Shown: piece by piece, positions 48,528-57,892 of the stretch
Numbering within the stretch: the first letter of the stretch is position 1
Layout of the letters: every line of letters begins with the position of its first letter
NCBI GenBank assembly: GCA_001600615.1
Contig: BCKK01000001.1
Location: 783,082 to 847,081, forward strand
Length of the DNA: 64,000 bases
DNA from: Dioszegia crocea
Taxonomy: Eukaryota > Basidiomycota > Tremellomycetes > Tremellales > Bulleribasidiaceae
Reading direction: 5' to 3'
Notes under the pieces: model-generated
What the model was told of the DNA's origin: nothing
The model's input: only the letters and a program-made list of their open reading frames with translations
The model's database searches: none
Position numbers and translations under genes: made by a program

Positions 48528-49118
48528 ATAGAGTGCATTGAGGTTAACGTGTAGCGGATCTTGATCATCGATGTAACTAGAGAAGAATTGGGAATGTAGC
48601 TCATTGGTGCTATTGGTAAAATAGATTCGTATAACTGTAGATGCAATTTGATTGGAAAGTTCCTGAGTAGCGAGGTCAAGGCACACGAGCGGTCTAATCG
48701 CTCTTGCTTTCAGCCAGCGGTGCACCATGCAAGCGTTGCCTGTCAAAGCTTCGAGTGGGGGAAGTGGGGGATCGTACCGGTCCGGAATAGTCGGAGAGGG
48801 AAGCCGGTCCGAGCTTCGCCACGTGAGATCCAATGATTCTCCCCTTTCCGCCGGAACCCTTATCATAACTCCGGGTGTGAGATTATCGGCCCGGGTGGAG
48901 AGATTGGAATAGTTACGATGAGATGGGATGGCTCCGAGCTCCAGCTCCGTACCGCCGGGAGTCATGTGGTTGATGGCAGTGGTGGAGGCGGGGCAATGGG
49001 GGTAAGGACCAGTATAACTACCTCGTCTCGACTTTACATCTTTCTGTAACTATCCATCTCAGCCAAATTTACTGCCTTATCCCTACCTCAAAATCCAACT
49101 TTCACACATTCATACAAA
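48528..49118. promoter_or_regulatory. Promoter region of the DenD-like gene, CGG-rich
   Basis: 591 bp. Two CGGTCCG sites lie at about 48779 and 48804, with further CCGG elements to 48900. A CAGTATAAC tract at about 49009 lies roughly 110 bp before the ATG. The regulator 3' UTR lies at the left end. Confidence 0.45.
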
Positions 49119-50298
49119 ATGCCCGCTGCCAACGGATCCTCCCAAAAGAACGTCGTCTTGATCACCGGTGCTGGTGGATGGCTCGGTAACATTGTAAGTC
49201 TTAGTCCTTGCTGCCGAAGAGCTGAGACTGACATCCGCAGCTTGCCGGCGAGCTCCTTAGCGACCCCAAGACCCCCGATGTCCACTTGATTCTCGCCGAC
49301 ATTGTCGAGCCAAAAGCACCAAAAGGCGCCAAGAATGTCATCTGCCGCAAGGCCGACTTGTGCGACCGCAGGGAGATTGAGGCTCTGTACCAGACCGAGT
49401 ACGGAGTTCCCGATACCGTGTACTGCTTCCACGGTATCATGTCCCGAGGATCAGAGGACAACTTTGACCTGGGTATGAGGGTAGGTCATTCGGTCGTATC
49501 ATAGGGACACTGCTGACAGCTCAGGTCAACGTCGACTCCATCCGGGAGATGCTCCAGGTCACTCGTGAAAACCGAACGGCATCTGGCGACCTTATCAAAT
49601 TCATCTTCACCTCCTCCCTCGCCGTTTACGGTGGTCCCCTCCCCGAAACCGTCACCATTGACACCATCGCCACCCCTGAGGGCTCGTACGGTATGGGCAA
49701 GCTCGTCGCCGAGATGCTCGTCAACGAGTTCACTAGGCGTCAATTCTGTGACGGCCGTATCTTGCGTCTCCCCACTATCGTCGTCAGGCCCGGTGTCCCC
49801 TCCGCCGCTACCTCCGCCTTCATCTCCGGTATCATCCGTGAGCCTCTCCACGGTGTCGAGGGTATCTGCCCTGTCGGAGACAGCTTCGACTCCCCCGAGC
49901 TCTCCCTCGCTGCTTGGCTCGCATCCCCCGAAACCACCATCAGGAACTTTGTCATTGCCAAGCACGTCCCTGCTGAGAAGTTTTTGAAGCACACCCGTGT
50001 CGTCTACCTCCCCGGCTTCACTGCTACCGTCAAGGATGAGCTAGAGGCCTTGTTGAAGGTTGCTGGTCCCGAGGCGTTGAAGTTGGTCACCTACAAGGTT
50101 AGTTGGTCCTGTGTTCTCGGGTAACAAGGCCTCAAGCTGACTGTTCAGGATGACCCCATCAACAGGCGTATCGTCGGATCATGGCCATCCAAGTTCGACA
50201 ACAGCTACCCCTGCGGTCTTGGTTTCGTTGCCGATGAAGGAGGCATGGTGCCAATCGTCCAGAGGTTCAAGGATGCGGTCGATGCCGGTCTTGCTTGA
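49119..50298 (+). CDS. Extended SDR, D-erythronate dehydrogenase (DenD)-like
   Basis: NAD(P)-dependent epimerase/dehydratase-type oxidoreductase. Signatures match bacterial D-erythronate dehydrogenase DenD, which oxidises D-erythronate to 2-oxo-tetronate. The start at 49119 gives MPAANGSSQKNVVLITGAGG with the GAGGWLG nucleotide motif. HGIMSRGSEDNFDLGMRVNV, FTSSLAVYGGPLPETVTID (catalytic Ser) and SYGMGKLVAEMLVNEFTRR (YxxxK) follow. GRILRLPTIVVRPGVPSAAT and SGIIREPLHGVEGICPV match the DenD substrate region closely. Codon use is strongly biased to C-ending codons, so high expression is likely. It has three short introns. Substrate is inferred from family; related enzymes could act on other sugar acids. 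Confidence 0.85.
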
Positions 50299-50854
50299 TC
50301 TTCTTATCATCTAGGGTTTTGTGATTTCTCTCCATGTATAAACATGCCGTGGTCCATTACTGCTGCCGTGCACCGTCCAAGTTGTTCTTCTCGCTTCACA
50401 TGCAAGCTATGATCTCCTTCAGTTAGAATGATGCCTGGACAAACAGCTGGCCGGCCAAAAAGTTGGCATTTCACGTTGTCACGTGCACCTTCCGTTGCCT
50501 CTTTGAGCAATTCCCGGTGGGATGTCGCATGCCCTCTGTGTGCAACTTGCGGGCGAGGATGATTGTGTACTTCAATGGTGTATCTTGTCGATATCAGCGT
50601 GCCCCAAGCAGCCATCATACTCGCCTTGCCTTTGACCCCAGCCGACTCACTGCGCGATGACCCCGCCCAACGCTTTCGACGTGATGGCTGATCCCAAAAT
50701 AGAAGTGTGCCTGTTTTGGGCTGTGTGTTTCAGTCTGCGATGACGATGTTGGGATAAGTCGAAAGGAAGAGAGGAAGAGAGAGAACGCAGAGATGTTGGT
50801 GCAACTGGCTTCCTCCTCCTCCTCCTCACTCAACCCGTCTTGACAACCCCCAAC
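50299..50854. other. Intergenic region DenD-like / PAP2
   Basis: 556 bp holding the 3' UTR and the PAP2 promoter, with a long purine-rich run at about 50757-50800. No gene is recognised. Confidence 0.4.
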
Positions 50855-52451
50855 ATGTCTGCTCTCTCACCAGTCAACGGCAGCGAGAAGCCAGCCCGCA
50901 GAGGCCTCTTTGGCGGTAAACATCAACAACCCGGTCAAGCAGAGCTTCAGCCTGATCATCAACTTCAAGCTAGGCGAGGCTTCTCTCAGGGCTTCTCTTT
51001 CATGCGATGGCTAAGGTGAGTCCAAGCTCCGTGATGTGCTGACGGATACAGATTGCACGGCGTCGACCTGCTCACCATGGCTGCAATGGGCGCAATTGGC
51101 CTGGGAGTGTACGAAGCCAATCCCGGTGAGTCGCTTTTTGTTCCTTGTCAACAAACGTTGGCTGATATCTCTCAGCGCCAACTAGATCCTTTCCTGTATT
51201 TAACCTCGACGGCAACATCGCATACCCTGAGTTTGCCTATCCTGTTCGTTTTCTATCCCCGGGATAAGGGCGTTGCTGATCCAGCAGCTAAGGAAGAACA
51301 TTATTCCTATCTACGCAGCTGCACTCATCGCCGCTCTTGTGCCTATACTATTCTTCGTCCTCTTCCAGATCAGGATCAGAAATATCGAGGCTTTGCTGGG
51401 CACGACTATGGGTCTACTGGAGGGTCTGAGTGAGTTCAGATTTCTAGCGTCATAACCTGTCTCTCCGCGATGGGCTTTCAGCTAATCAAGCAGTCACCGC
51501 AGCGGTATTCCAGGTATTCCACAAGTGGCTCATCGGAGGCCTCCGACCTCACTTCTTGGGTAAGTCAATTGACCTTGGTTCCAGGCAATCCGCTGATGAG
51601 TCCGCAGACGTATGCAAGCCAAACGTGTCGAATATCAATCCGGCAGGTAACGGCTTTGGAAGGATCATGTACGATAGGAGTGTCTGTACTGGGTGAGTTG
51701 AGTCGGGATGCTCAATATTGGTACAGAGCTGATTGATCAGGGATGAGAAGGAGATCAACGATTCGCTCGAGAGCTGGATGTGGGTATTGGCGCCTGGTAC
51801 TTCTCGTTGATGTGGAGCGCTGATGTCACGTAGGTCCGGTCACTCCACCGCAGCTTTTGCGGGTTTCGTTGTGAGTACCATCATCCAGACAACCAGGACA
51901 GTAGCTGACGCTCAGTACCTCTTCCTTTACTTCAACGCCCAGCTCAAAGTCATGTCAAATCACAGACCCGCGTGAGTGACTGATTACTGCTCATTGGAGG
52001 TGTGACCCGCCGCTGATACTCCAGCTACTGGAAGATGATTCTCACAATCGCCCCTTTGCTCGGCGCGTCACTCATCGCTGCATCCCTTACCATCGACGAA
52101 TTCCACAATTGGTGGGACTGCGTCGGCGGCGCACTCACTGGGACTCTCTGCGCCTTCATTGCGTTCCGGAAGACCTTTGCCGCAACATGGGACTTCCGCT
52201 TCAACCACGTTCTGCTTCCTCGTGAGTCTCACTCCTCATAGGATATTCCCCACATTCTGCATGCTGACCCTACAGGAACAACCTCTCTCTTCCACCGTCA
52301 CCCTGTTGACGCAACGGCTCAGACTGGTCGCTTTGACTATTCGGCGGGCGAGACCCAGATGTACGCCCCAGCGGCGGGCGAGGGAGGATGGAGGCATGCG
52401 GAACTTGGAATCAGCGGGGCACCGAGCGATGCTGCGAGGATGGCGGTCTAA
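50855..52451 (+). CDS. PAP2-family lipid phosphate phosphatase
   Basis: Multi-pass membrane phosphatase of the PAP2/LPP type (DPP1/LPP1-like), probably acting on phosphatidate or diacylglycerol pyrophosphate. The start at 50855 gives MSALSPVNGSEKPARRGLFG. Membrane segments include VDLLTMAAMGAIGLGVY, IPIYAAALIAALVPILFFVL, FAGFVYLFLYFNAQL and LGASLIAASLTID. Motif C1 is KWLIGGLRP and C2 is SGHST. C3 reads SLTIDEFHNWWD, keeping His and Asp but with Leu where many PAP2 enzymes have Arg. The C-terminal tail is Gly/Ala-rich and ends ARMAV. It has about eight introns. It lies between the DenD-like and ABM genes without an obvious metabolic link. Confidence 0.86.
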
Positions 52452-52711
52452 TTTTCTTGGGGTCTGTAGCAGCAATACACGAGATAGGGGCTCGGACTGT
52501 CGATACACGTTATGCAGCAGTAGTGTGTGGAGAGCAGTGTCGAGACTCGAGGCCACAGACTCTACGCTGTCGCGACTTGGAGTTCCGGAATTGTCGGCTA
52601 CCTTTTGCCGGGTGTACGTCATCTCGTCGAGCCGGTTTGTAAGCTGCGTCCAAAGGCTGATAGAGACTGTCCATCCATCACCTTTCCACCTCTACTAGGA
52701 ACATAGACAGA

Positions 52712-53254
52712 ATGAGTTTCATCCAGGTCAGTCGTGAGCAATCGTCCGTCCAAGAGAGCCAGCTGACAGCAGCAGCTGGTCACCATCAACGCAAAAGAGG
52801 GCAAGGGGCCCGAGATCCGCTCCCGTATGCTTGTCCCTACTCCGAGATGAATCCCGCTGACCACGCTCAAGACCTTGAGAAGGTGTACGCGGATGTCAAG
52901 GCGAATGAGCCCGGAACCAAGAAGTACTTCATCGGAGTCGATGCCAAAAACAAGGACACTATCTGGCTATGGGAGGAGGTGAGTAATGACTTTTCTTCCT
53001 GTTGCAGTTGGAACTTGCGCTGACCTGTGCTAGTATGACAATGAGGAGGCTTTGCAAGATGGTAAGTCCGAAGCCATTCGTTCAGCCTTGATCATGCGCT
53101 AATCTGATAGTCCACCGCAAAGGAAAGCCCTACATTGGTACGTCACCCATCGTCGCGGCTCACTGAGACTCTGACTGACAAGTCAGAATTCATGTCACAC
53201 AAAGACGAGTTCATCGCGGGCTTCCAGATCCAGAGGCTCGACAAAGTAAACTAG
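52712..53254 (+). CDS. Small ABM-domain (dimeric alpha/beta-barrel) protein
   Basis: About 97 residues in six short exons, giving MSFIQLVTINAKEGKGPEIR, then SHLEKVYADVKANEPGTKKY, FIGVDAKNKDTIWLWEEY and KPYIEFMSHKDEFIAGF, ending QRLDKVN. The NEPGT-KY and E-Y-x(4)-AL pattern is typical of antibiotic biosynthesis monooxygenase (ABM) fold proteins, a group that also includes LsrG-type isomerases. A 47-nt intron beginning GTATGC (after RS) must be removed to avoid an in-frame TGA; its GCTGAC branch site and AAG end fit. Size matches stand-alone ABM proteins. Substrate unknown; its position near sugar-acid genes may be chance. Confidence 0.8.
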
Positions 53255-53605
53255 GTACATCCTATTGATGTATGCATCATCATCTGAGAGGTCCTCAGGA
53301 GGAGGGGCTTGGTCTAGAGGGGGATTACATAATATCAGGTCACGTGAAGATTTGAAACACGGCCACAATGTGTCTGTGGCGCACGAGATGACGAGCCTCT
53401 CTACACCTATCGTTCCTCTCTGTAAGACAGTCATAAGCGCCACCTGATCACGAATGGCGGCGCAGACTTGCCCTCCATTGCAAAAGGACAACAGTGCAAA
53501 TGCAATGACCAGAGACACAAATTACATGCTGGATACCTGTCCTGCCCTTTTCATTAACTACTTCTGCACCCAAAGATTACCCTACTATTTACACAAACTG
53601 ACACC
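53255..53605. other. Convergent 3' intergenic region
   Basis: 351 bp between the ABM gene and the transporter. Nothing beyond the 3' UTRs is recognised. Confidence 0.4.
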
Positions 53606-55386
53606 CTAGACATTGATCCGTCCACTTGCCCGCTGCTTCTCAATCTCCGCCTTGACGACCGCGTCGGCGTCGATCGAGTCGATGGGGTATTTGAGGAACA
53701 AGTAGTTGGCGACCTGTGCGAGAACACAGATGATGCCCATCCACACTGTGGTGGCGGAGAAACCAGGGATGTACCTTGGTGCATCGGTAGCTGGCCAGAG
53801 GAAGACACCGTAGATGGACGCTGAGTTACCGAGGGCATTGACAAGACTGAAAAGGTTAGGCGTATCCAAAAAACGAGGTGAAAAATAAACTTACGCGATG
53901 GCAACAGCTCTCTTCTCGGCTGGGGCACAGAGGATGTTGGGAACCCAGGTGAGGATGAGGGGGGGAAGGGCGTAGATGCAGCCGAAGGCGAGAATGATGA
54001 AGACGTATTTGACCATGTTGACTGAGACGGCGATAAGGATAACAAAGAATATGACACCCAAACCACCTGCGATGGAGATGAAGAGAGGCTTCTTTTGCAG
54101 TCTGTCGGCGGTGAAACAGAACACCTGACAAATTAGCACTAATCCCAGGGTATTGCAAATATGAGGCACGAACCAATATGAACACAAATGCGCTTGCGTA
54201 GAGGGGAATGGTGTGGTATTGACCAATGAAGCCGGTCCAGCCGAGGGAACCGATGAGGGTGGGTACGAAGTATTGAATGGTTCTGCAAAATCAGTATTTT
54301 ACTCATCAAGCGGTTAAGGGCCGAGTCAAACTTACTGTGCACCAGTGCAGAGCATGTAGAGCACCACGAAGACCCAAGATCGCCAGTCTCTGAAGACCAT
54401 CTTGCAGGCCTCCCATTCGCCAACGTGGGCGGTGGCGCCCTGAGTGTGGCCGATACCGTCATATGCCAATCGCTGAGCAGCAAGGATACGCTCTTCGGGA
54501 GTGAGCCACTTGGTGGTGGAGGGGTAGTCGGGAAGGATCATCCAAGCGAACAATCCGGCGAAACTCGAAGCGAGACCCTCAATGAGGAAGAGCCATTGCC
54601 AACCCTTGTAACCGCGGGCACCGTCCAGATATTGAGTGATGACACCGGCGAGGAGACCGGAGAAGGCGCCAGAGACGGCAGTGGCGGTGTAGTAGATACT
54701 GAACCGGGAGGCGAGCTCGTATCTTCTGTACCAGGAACTGGTAAGGTCAGCCCAAGAAAAAAAAGAATGAAGGTGGTTGGTCTCCCGACTGACCTGAGGT
54801 AGAAAGCAACACCGGGGGCAAAGCCAGCCTCAGCAACACCAAGAGCGAAACGGACAGCCGCCAACTCCTGCCAGTTGTGGACAGCAGCCATGCAGGCGGC
54901 GATACCACCCCAGAGAACGCAAAGACCAGATAGGTAAAGGGAGGGTCGAACACGCTATACTCATCAGTAGTTGCACTTGGGACTCGCAGTGGGGTGACTT
55001 ACAGCGATCAAGAGATTACTGGGAATTTCAAAGATAACGTAGGAGATGAAGAAGACAAGGAGGACGACAGAGTATTGTGTGGATGTGAGGGCCAAATCCC
55101 GTTCGAGACCTCCCGTCTTGGCGTTTCCAATGTTGGCACGGTCAAGATAACCCAGCATGTATAACAGCCAGATGGTGGGCTGATAGTCAGCCATCACTCA
55201 GCAAAAAATACAGTCGAAGCAAGAAAGCCTCACGATAATGTGTTTGTCGATTTTCCACACCAAAGCCTTCTCCTCGTCGGATCCTGGCACATACTGTGCT
55301 GCGAGCGCGATGGCATTGAGGTCGATGCTGCCCGAGTCCTCAATGTAATCCTGTGACCGCTTGCGGTCGTCCAAGTGGTCAGACAT
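53606..55386 (-). CDS. MFS transporter, anion:cation symporter (Dal5/Tna1) family
   Basis: Plasma-membrane importer of the ACS family, whose fungal members carry allantoate, nicotinate, biotin, tartrate and other organic anions. The start at 55386 gives MSDHLDDRKRSQDYIEDSGS, a soluble N-terminus. The family signature WLLYMLGYLDRANIGNAK follows, then YVIFEIPSNLLI, ARGYKGWQWLFLIEGLASS and the usual twelve membrane segments. Examples are FVILIAVSVNMVKYVFIILA and MGIICVLAQVANYLF. It ends KQRASGRINV with the stop at 53606. Codon use is biased, suggesting strong expression. It has eight or so short introns. It is divergent from the aldolase over 753 bp, so co-regulation is likely; a sugar-acid substrate is inferred. 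Confidence 0.88.
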
Positions 55387-56139
55387 GGCGGAGGAAGTGT
55401 TGAAGTCGATAGTGATGTAAAATCGATTCGAGGTGTAAGTTGCCACTCGGCGGCGAAAGATGAGTTAGAGGTCTTTGAGTTAGGGGGGCTTGTCAGATCA
55501 GCTGCCTCGCACGCGTTAGATATAAATAGTGATTGCCGCCGATGGTATGGCAGTGATCCGGGGAGGTGGAGAAGGTGGAGTTAAACATTTTGCCCCGCGT
55601 CCAGCCCTTGGTGTCATGGGGTATCGACGATTGTACCGAATGGTTCCCGAAGGATAACTCCGAACTTCCAACGGATCCATGATTCCATCGTCCCGGACCG
55701 ATAATCGACTCCCGTAATCATCCCCGCGGGGACGGCACCTGCCGCCGGAGATCGGCGGCATTCTGTCGAGACAGCGGCTGACAGCGGCGAAGAGTTGCTT
55801 CTTGCCGGCCGTATGGACAAGGAGGGATCTGGTAGGGTGTCTTGAGCGTGTCCCGGATGAACTCTTCATGCATTTTTCCTGCTCCAGAGTCCGGTACTTT
55901 GAGTGCATAGGGAAGGTATGAGGATTAAGGGGACAGATTGGTTGACGTAAGATGCCATGCCTAGCCGGAGTTTACCGGACGGCCCGAGTTCCGGTGGTCC
56001 GACGTGCTCAGCTGAGCGCTTGGTTGTGGGGCGGTATGAATGTTCTCAGCCTTGTGTCCAACCAAAACGTATCAGTATCATCAAGACATCTCCCAAGATA
56101 AACCATTACCATCCAGTAAAATCAGAAAGAATCCACACA
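55387..56139. promoter_or_regulatory. Divergent promoter, ACS transporter / class II aldolase
   Basis: 753 bp. It is dense in CCGG/CGG elements, including CGGACCG at about 55694 (reverse of CGGTCCG) and a CCGGA-rich patch at 55962-56003. A TATA-like ATATAAATA at about 55519-55527 lies on the transporter side, about 135 bp before its ATG. Confidence 0.5.
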
Positions 56140-57280
56140 ATGTCCGTCGCCAACAACAGAACGCTCGATATTCTCGACAAAGCCGCCAAGGGAGGCTGTA
56201 AGTTCCCGCCCTTCTCGCAAGCCATCTCACTTCCGCTGACCTGGCAGACGGTATTCTGTCCCAGGTCTGCTATGATTGGGAGCAGGTCGTAGGACTTGTC
56301 CGTGCCGCCGAGCGATTCCGCTCTCCCGTCATCTTGCAGCTCTTCCCTGTCACCCTAAAGTACGGAGGTGGTGCCTTCTTGCAGCTGTGTCTTGACCTGT
56401 GAGTACCACGCTTTGAGTTATACTGATTGTTCAGTGCCCACAACGCTTCAGTCCCCATTTCAGTCCACCTCGACCACGCCACCAACGAGGAGCAGCTCGA
56501 GCTTGCCGTCGGTCTTGCGGAGAAGGGCATCAAGTTTGACTCCATCATGGTTGATGCTTCCCACGCGGATGTGAGTACGCCCGCTGAGCTCTCTCCGCAC
56601 TCATATTGACTACCAGACCGATGAGGAGAACATCAGCATCGCCATTCCCTGGATCAAGCGATGTGCTGCTGTCGGTGTCGCAACCGAGGTCGAGCTTGGC
56701 CGATTGGAAGGTGGTGAGGCTGGTTTGAGGGTGGTTGAGGGTACCGTCTTGACGGACCCCAGCAAGGCCGAGGAGTTCTTGAAGAGGTGCGTGATCCATC
56801 AGATACAGCCGACGTATATCGCTGACATTCTAGGACCGGTGCCAATATCCTCGCCCCCTGTGTCGGAAACCGACACGGCTCTTACGTCCCCTTCGGTGGT
56901 CCCGATGGCCAGTGGGACTTTGATCTGTAAGTTGCAATGATCGGAACAATTGGCTGATATCAGCCTCGAGACACTCTCCACTCAATTCAAGGGCCGAATC
57001 CCCACCTGTGCTCACGGCACTGATGAGCTCCCGGACTTCATGTTCCAGGAAATGATCAAGCGAGGTGTTACCAAGGTTAGTTGAGATCTGGAATCATGAA
57101 AGGCTTCAGCTGAGAATATAGATCAACGTCAACTCCTGGGTCCGTGACCCGTACGTTGAGAACTTAGCCGACGGTCTCCGCAGCAAGCCCATGCCCGACG
57201 CGATTGAGGACGCTACCGAGGTCGTTGTCAAGGAGTGCGAGAGGTTGTTCAAGCTGTTCGGCTCCATCAACAAGGCCTAG
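56140..57280 (+). CDS. Class II aldolase (FBA/KbaY-type) with altered phosphate site
   Basis: Zn-dependent class II aldolase fold, about 290 residues. The start at 56140 gives MSVANNRTLDILDKAAKGG. Catalytic and metal-binding parts are kept: VHLDHATNEEQL (Asp and His), FDSIMVDASHADTDE, VATEVELGRLEGGEAGL (Glu), LAPCVGNRHGSYVP (His) and PTCAHGTDELPDF (His). However, the usual HGGSGL/HGASGL phosphate loop reads HGTDEL, and KINVNSWVRD replaces the common KIN-x-x-T-D/E. This suggests a substrate other than fructose or tagatose bisphosphate. It has about six short introns. It is divergent from the ACS transporter. Possibly a sugar-acid aldolase; substrate unknown. Confidence 0.84.
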
Positions 57281-57892
57281 TCAGTAGTGAGTTGTAGAAT
57301 GCATAATGGTGCGATCAAAGAGAAGCAGCCGAGAATTCAGAATCGCGGCCTTGTCAAGACTTCTGCCCGGAATCCGGAGTCTCCAACGTTGGAACCCTAA
57401 TCTTTTGACCCTCCTTTGACGCTTGGCTTAGTTGGTCTGATAGCCTCCGACCCAAGTCGAACCAAGAGCTAAGACTCTGCTCCCTGTAGCACCCATCTTC
57501 GAACAGTCATCGGCTCGAGAAGCAATTGCCAACAACTCGAGTCTGAACATACAGTCCTACACTCACATTTTGTCGGAAGACTTAACCCAAGTGGATGTAC
57601 TTCAAGGTACACACTGCCGGGGAGGTTGCGGGATTTACTCTTTCCTTCACAAATGCATCGACCTGAAGTGACGTCGAAAGCTATGCATATGCCCAAACCG
57701 ACTCTATGTACACCATCACAAGGAAGCGATACAGGAAGAGCGATCAAAAAAGGAAGAGGCGAAACGACAGGCAAACGAAGGGGGTTTATCAAATTTATGG
57801 GATGGGAAACCAGGGATGGTTTGATTAAGGATGTATAAGATATACTAGGGCATAAAAACAGGTGGTCTAGGGTATGGATTGGGAACAAAGAC
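57281..57892. other. Convergent 3' intergenic region
   Basis: 612 bp between the aldolase and the Ala/Pro/Glu-rich gene. Open frames here lack homology features; nothing else is recognised. Confidence 0.4.

Noticed and set aside
55387..55446. Longer N-terminus for the ACS transporter
   Set aside because: The upstream frame opens only with GTG; the ATG at 55386 gives a normal soluble N-terminus.
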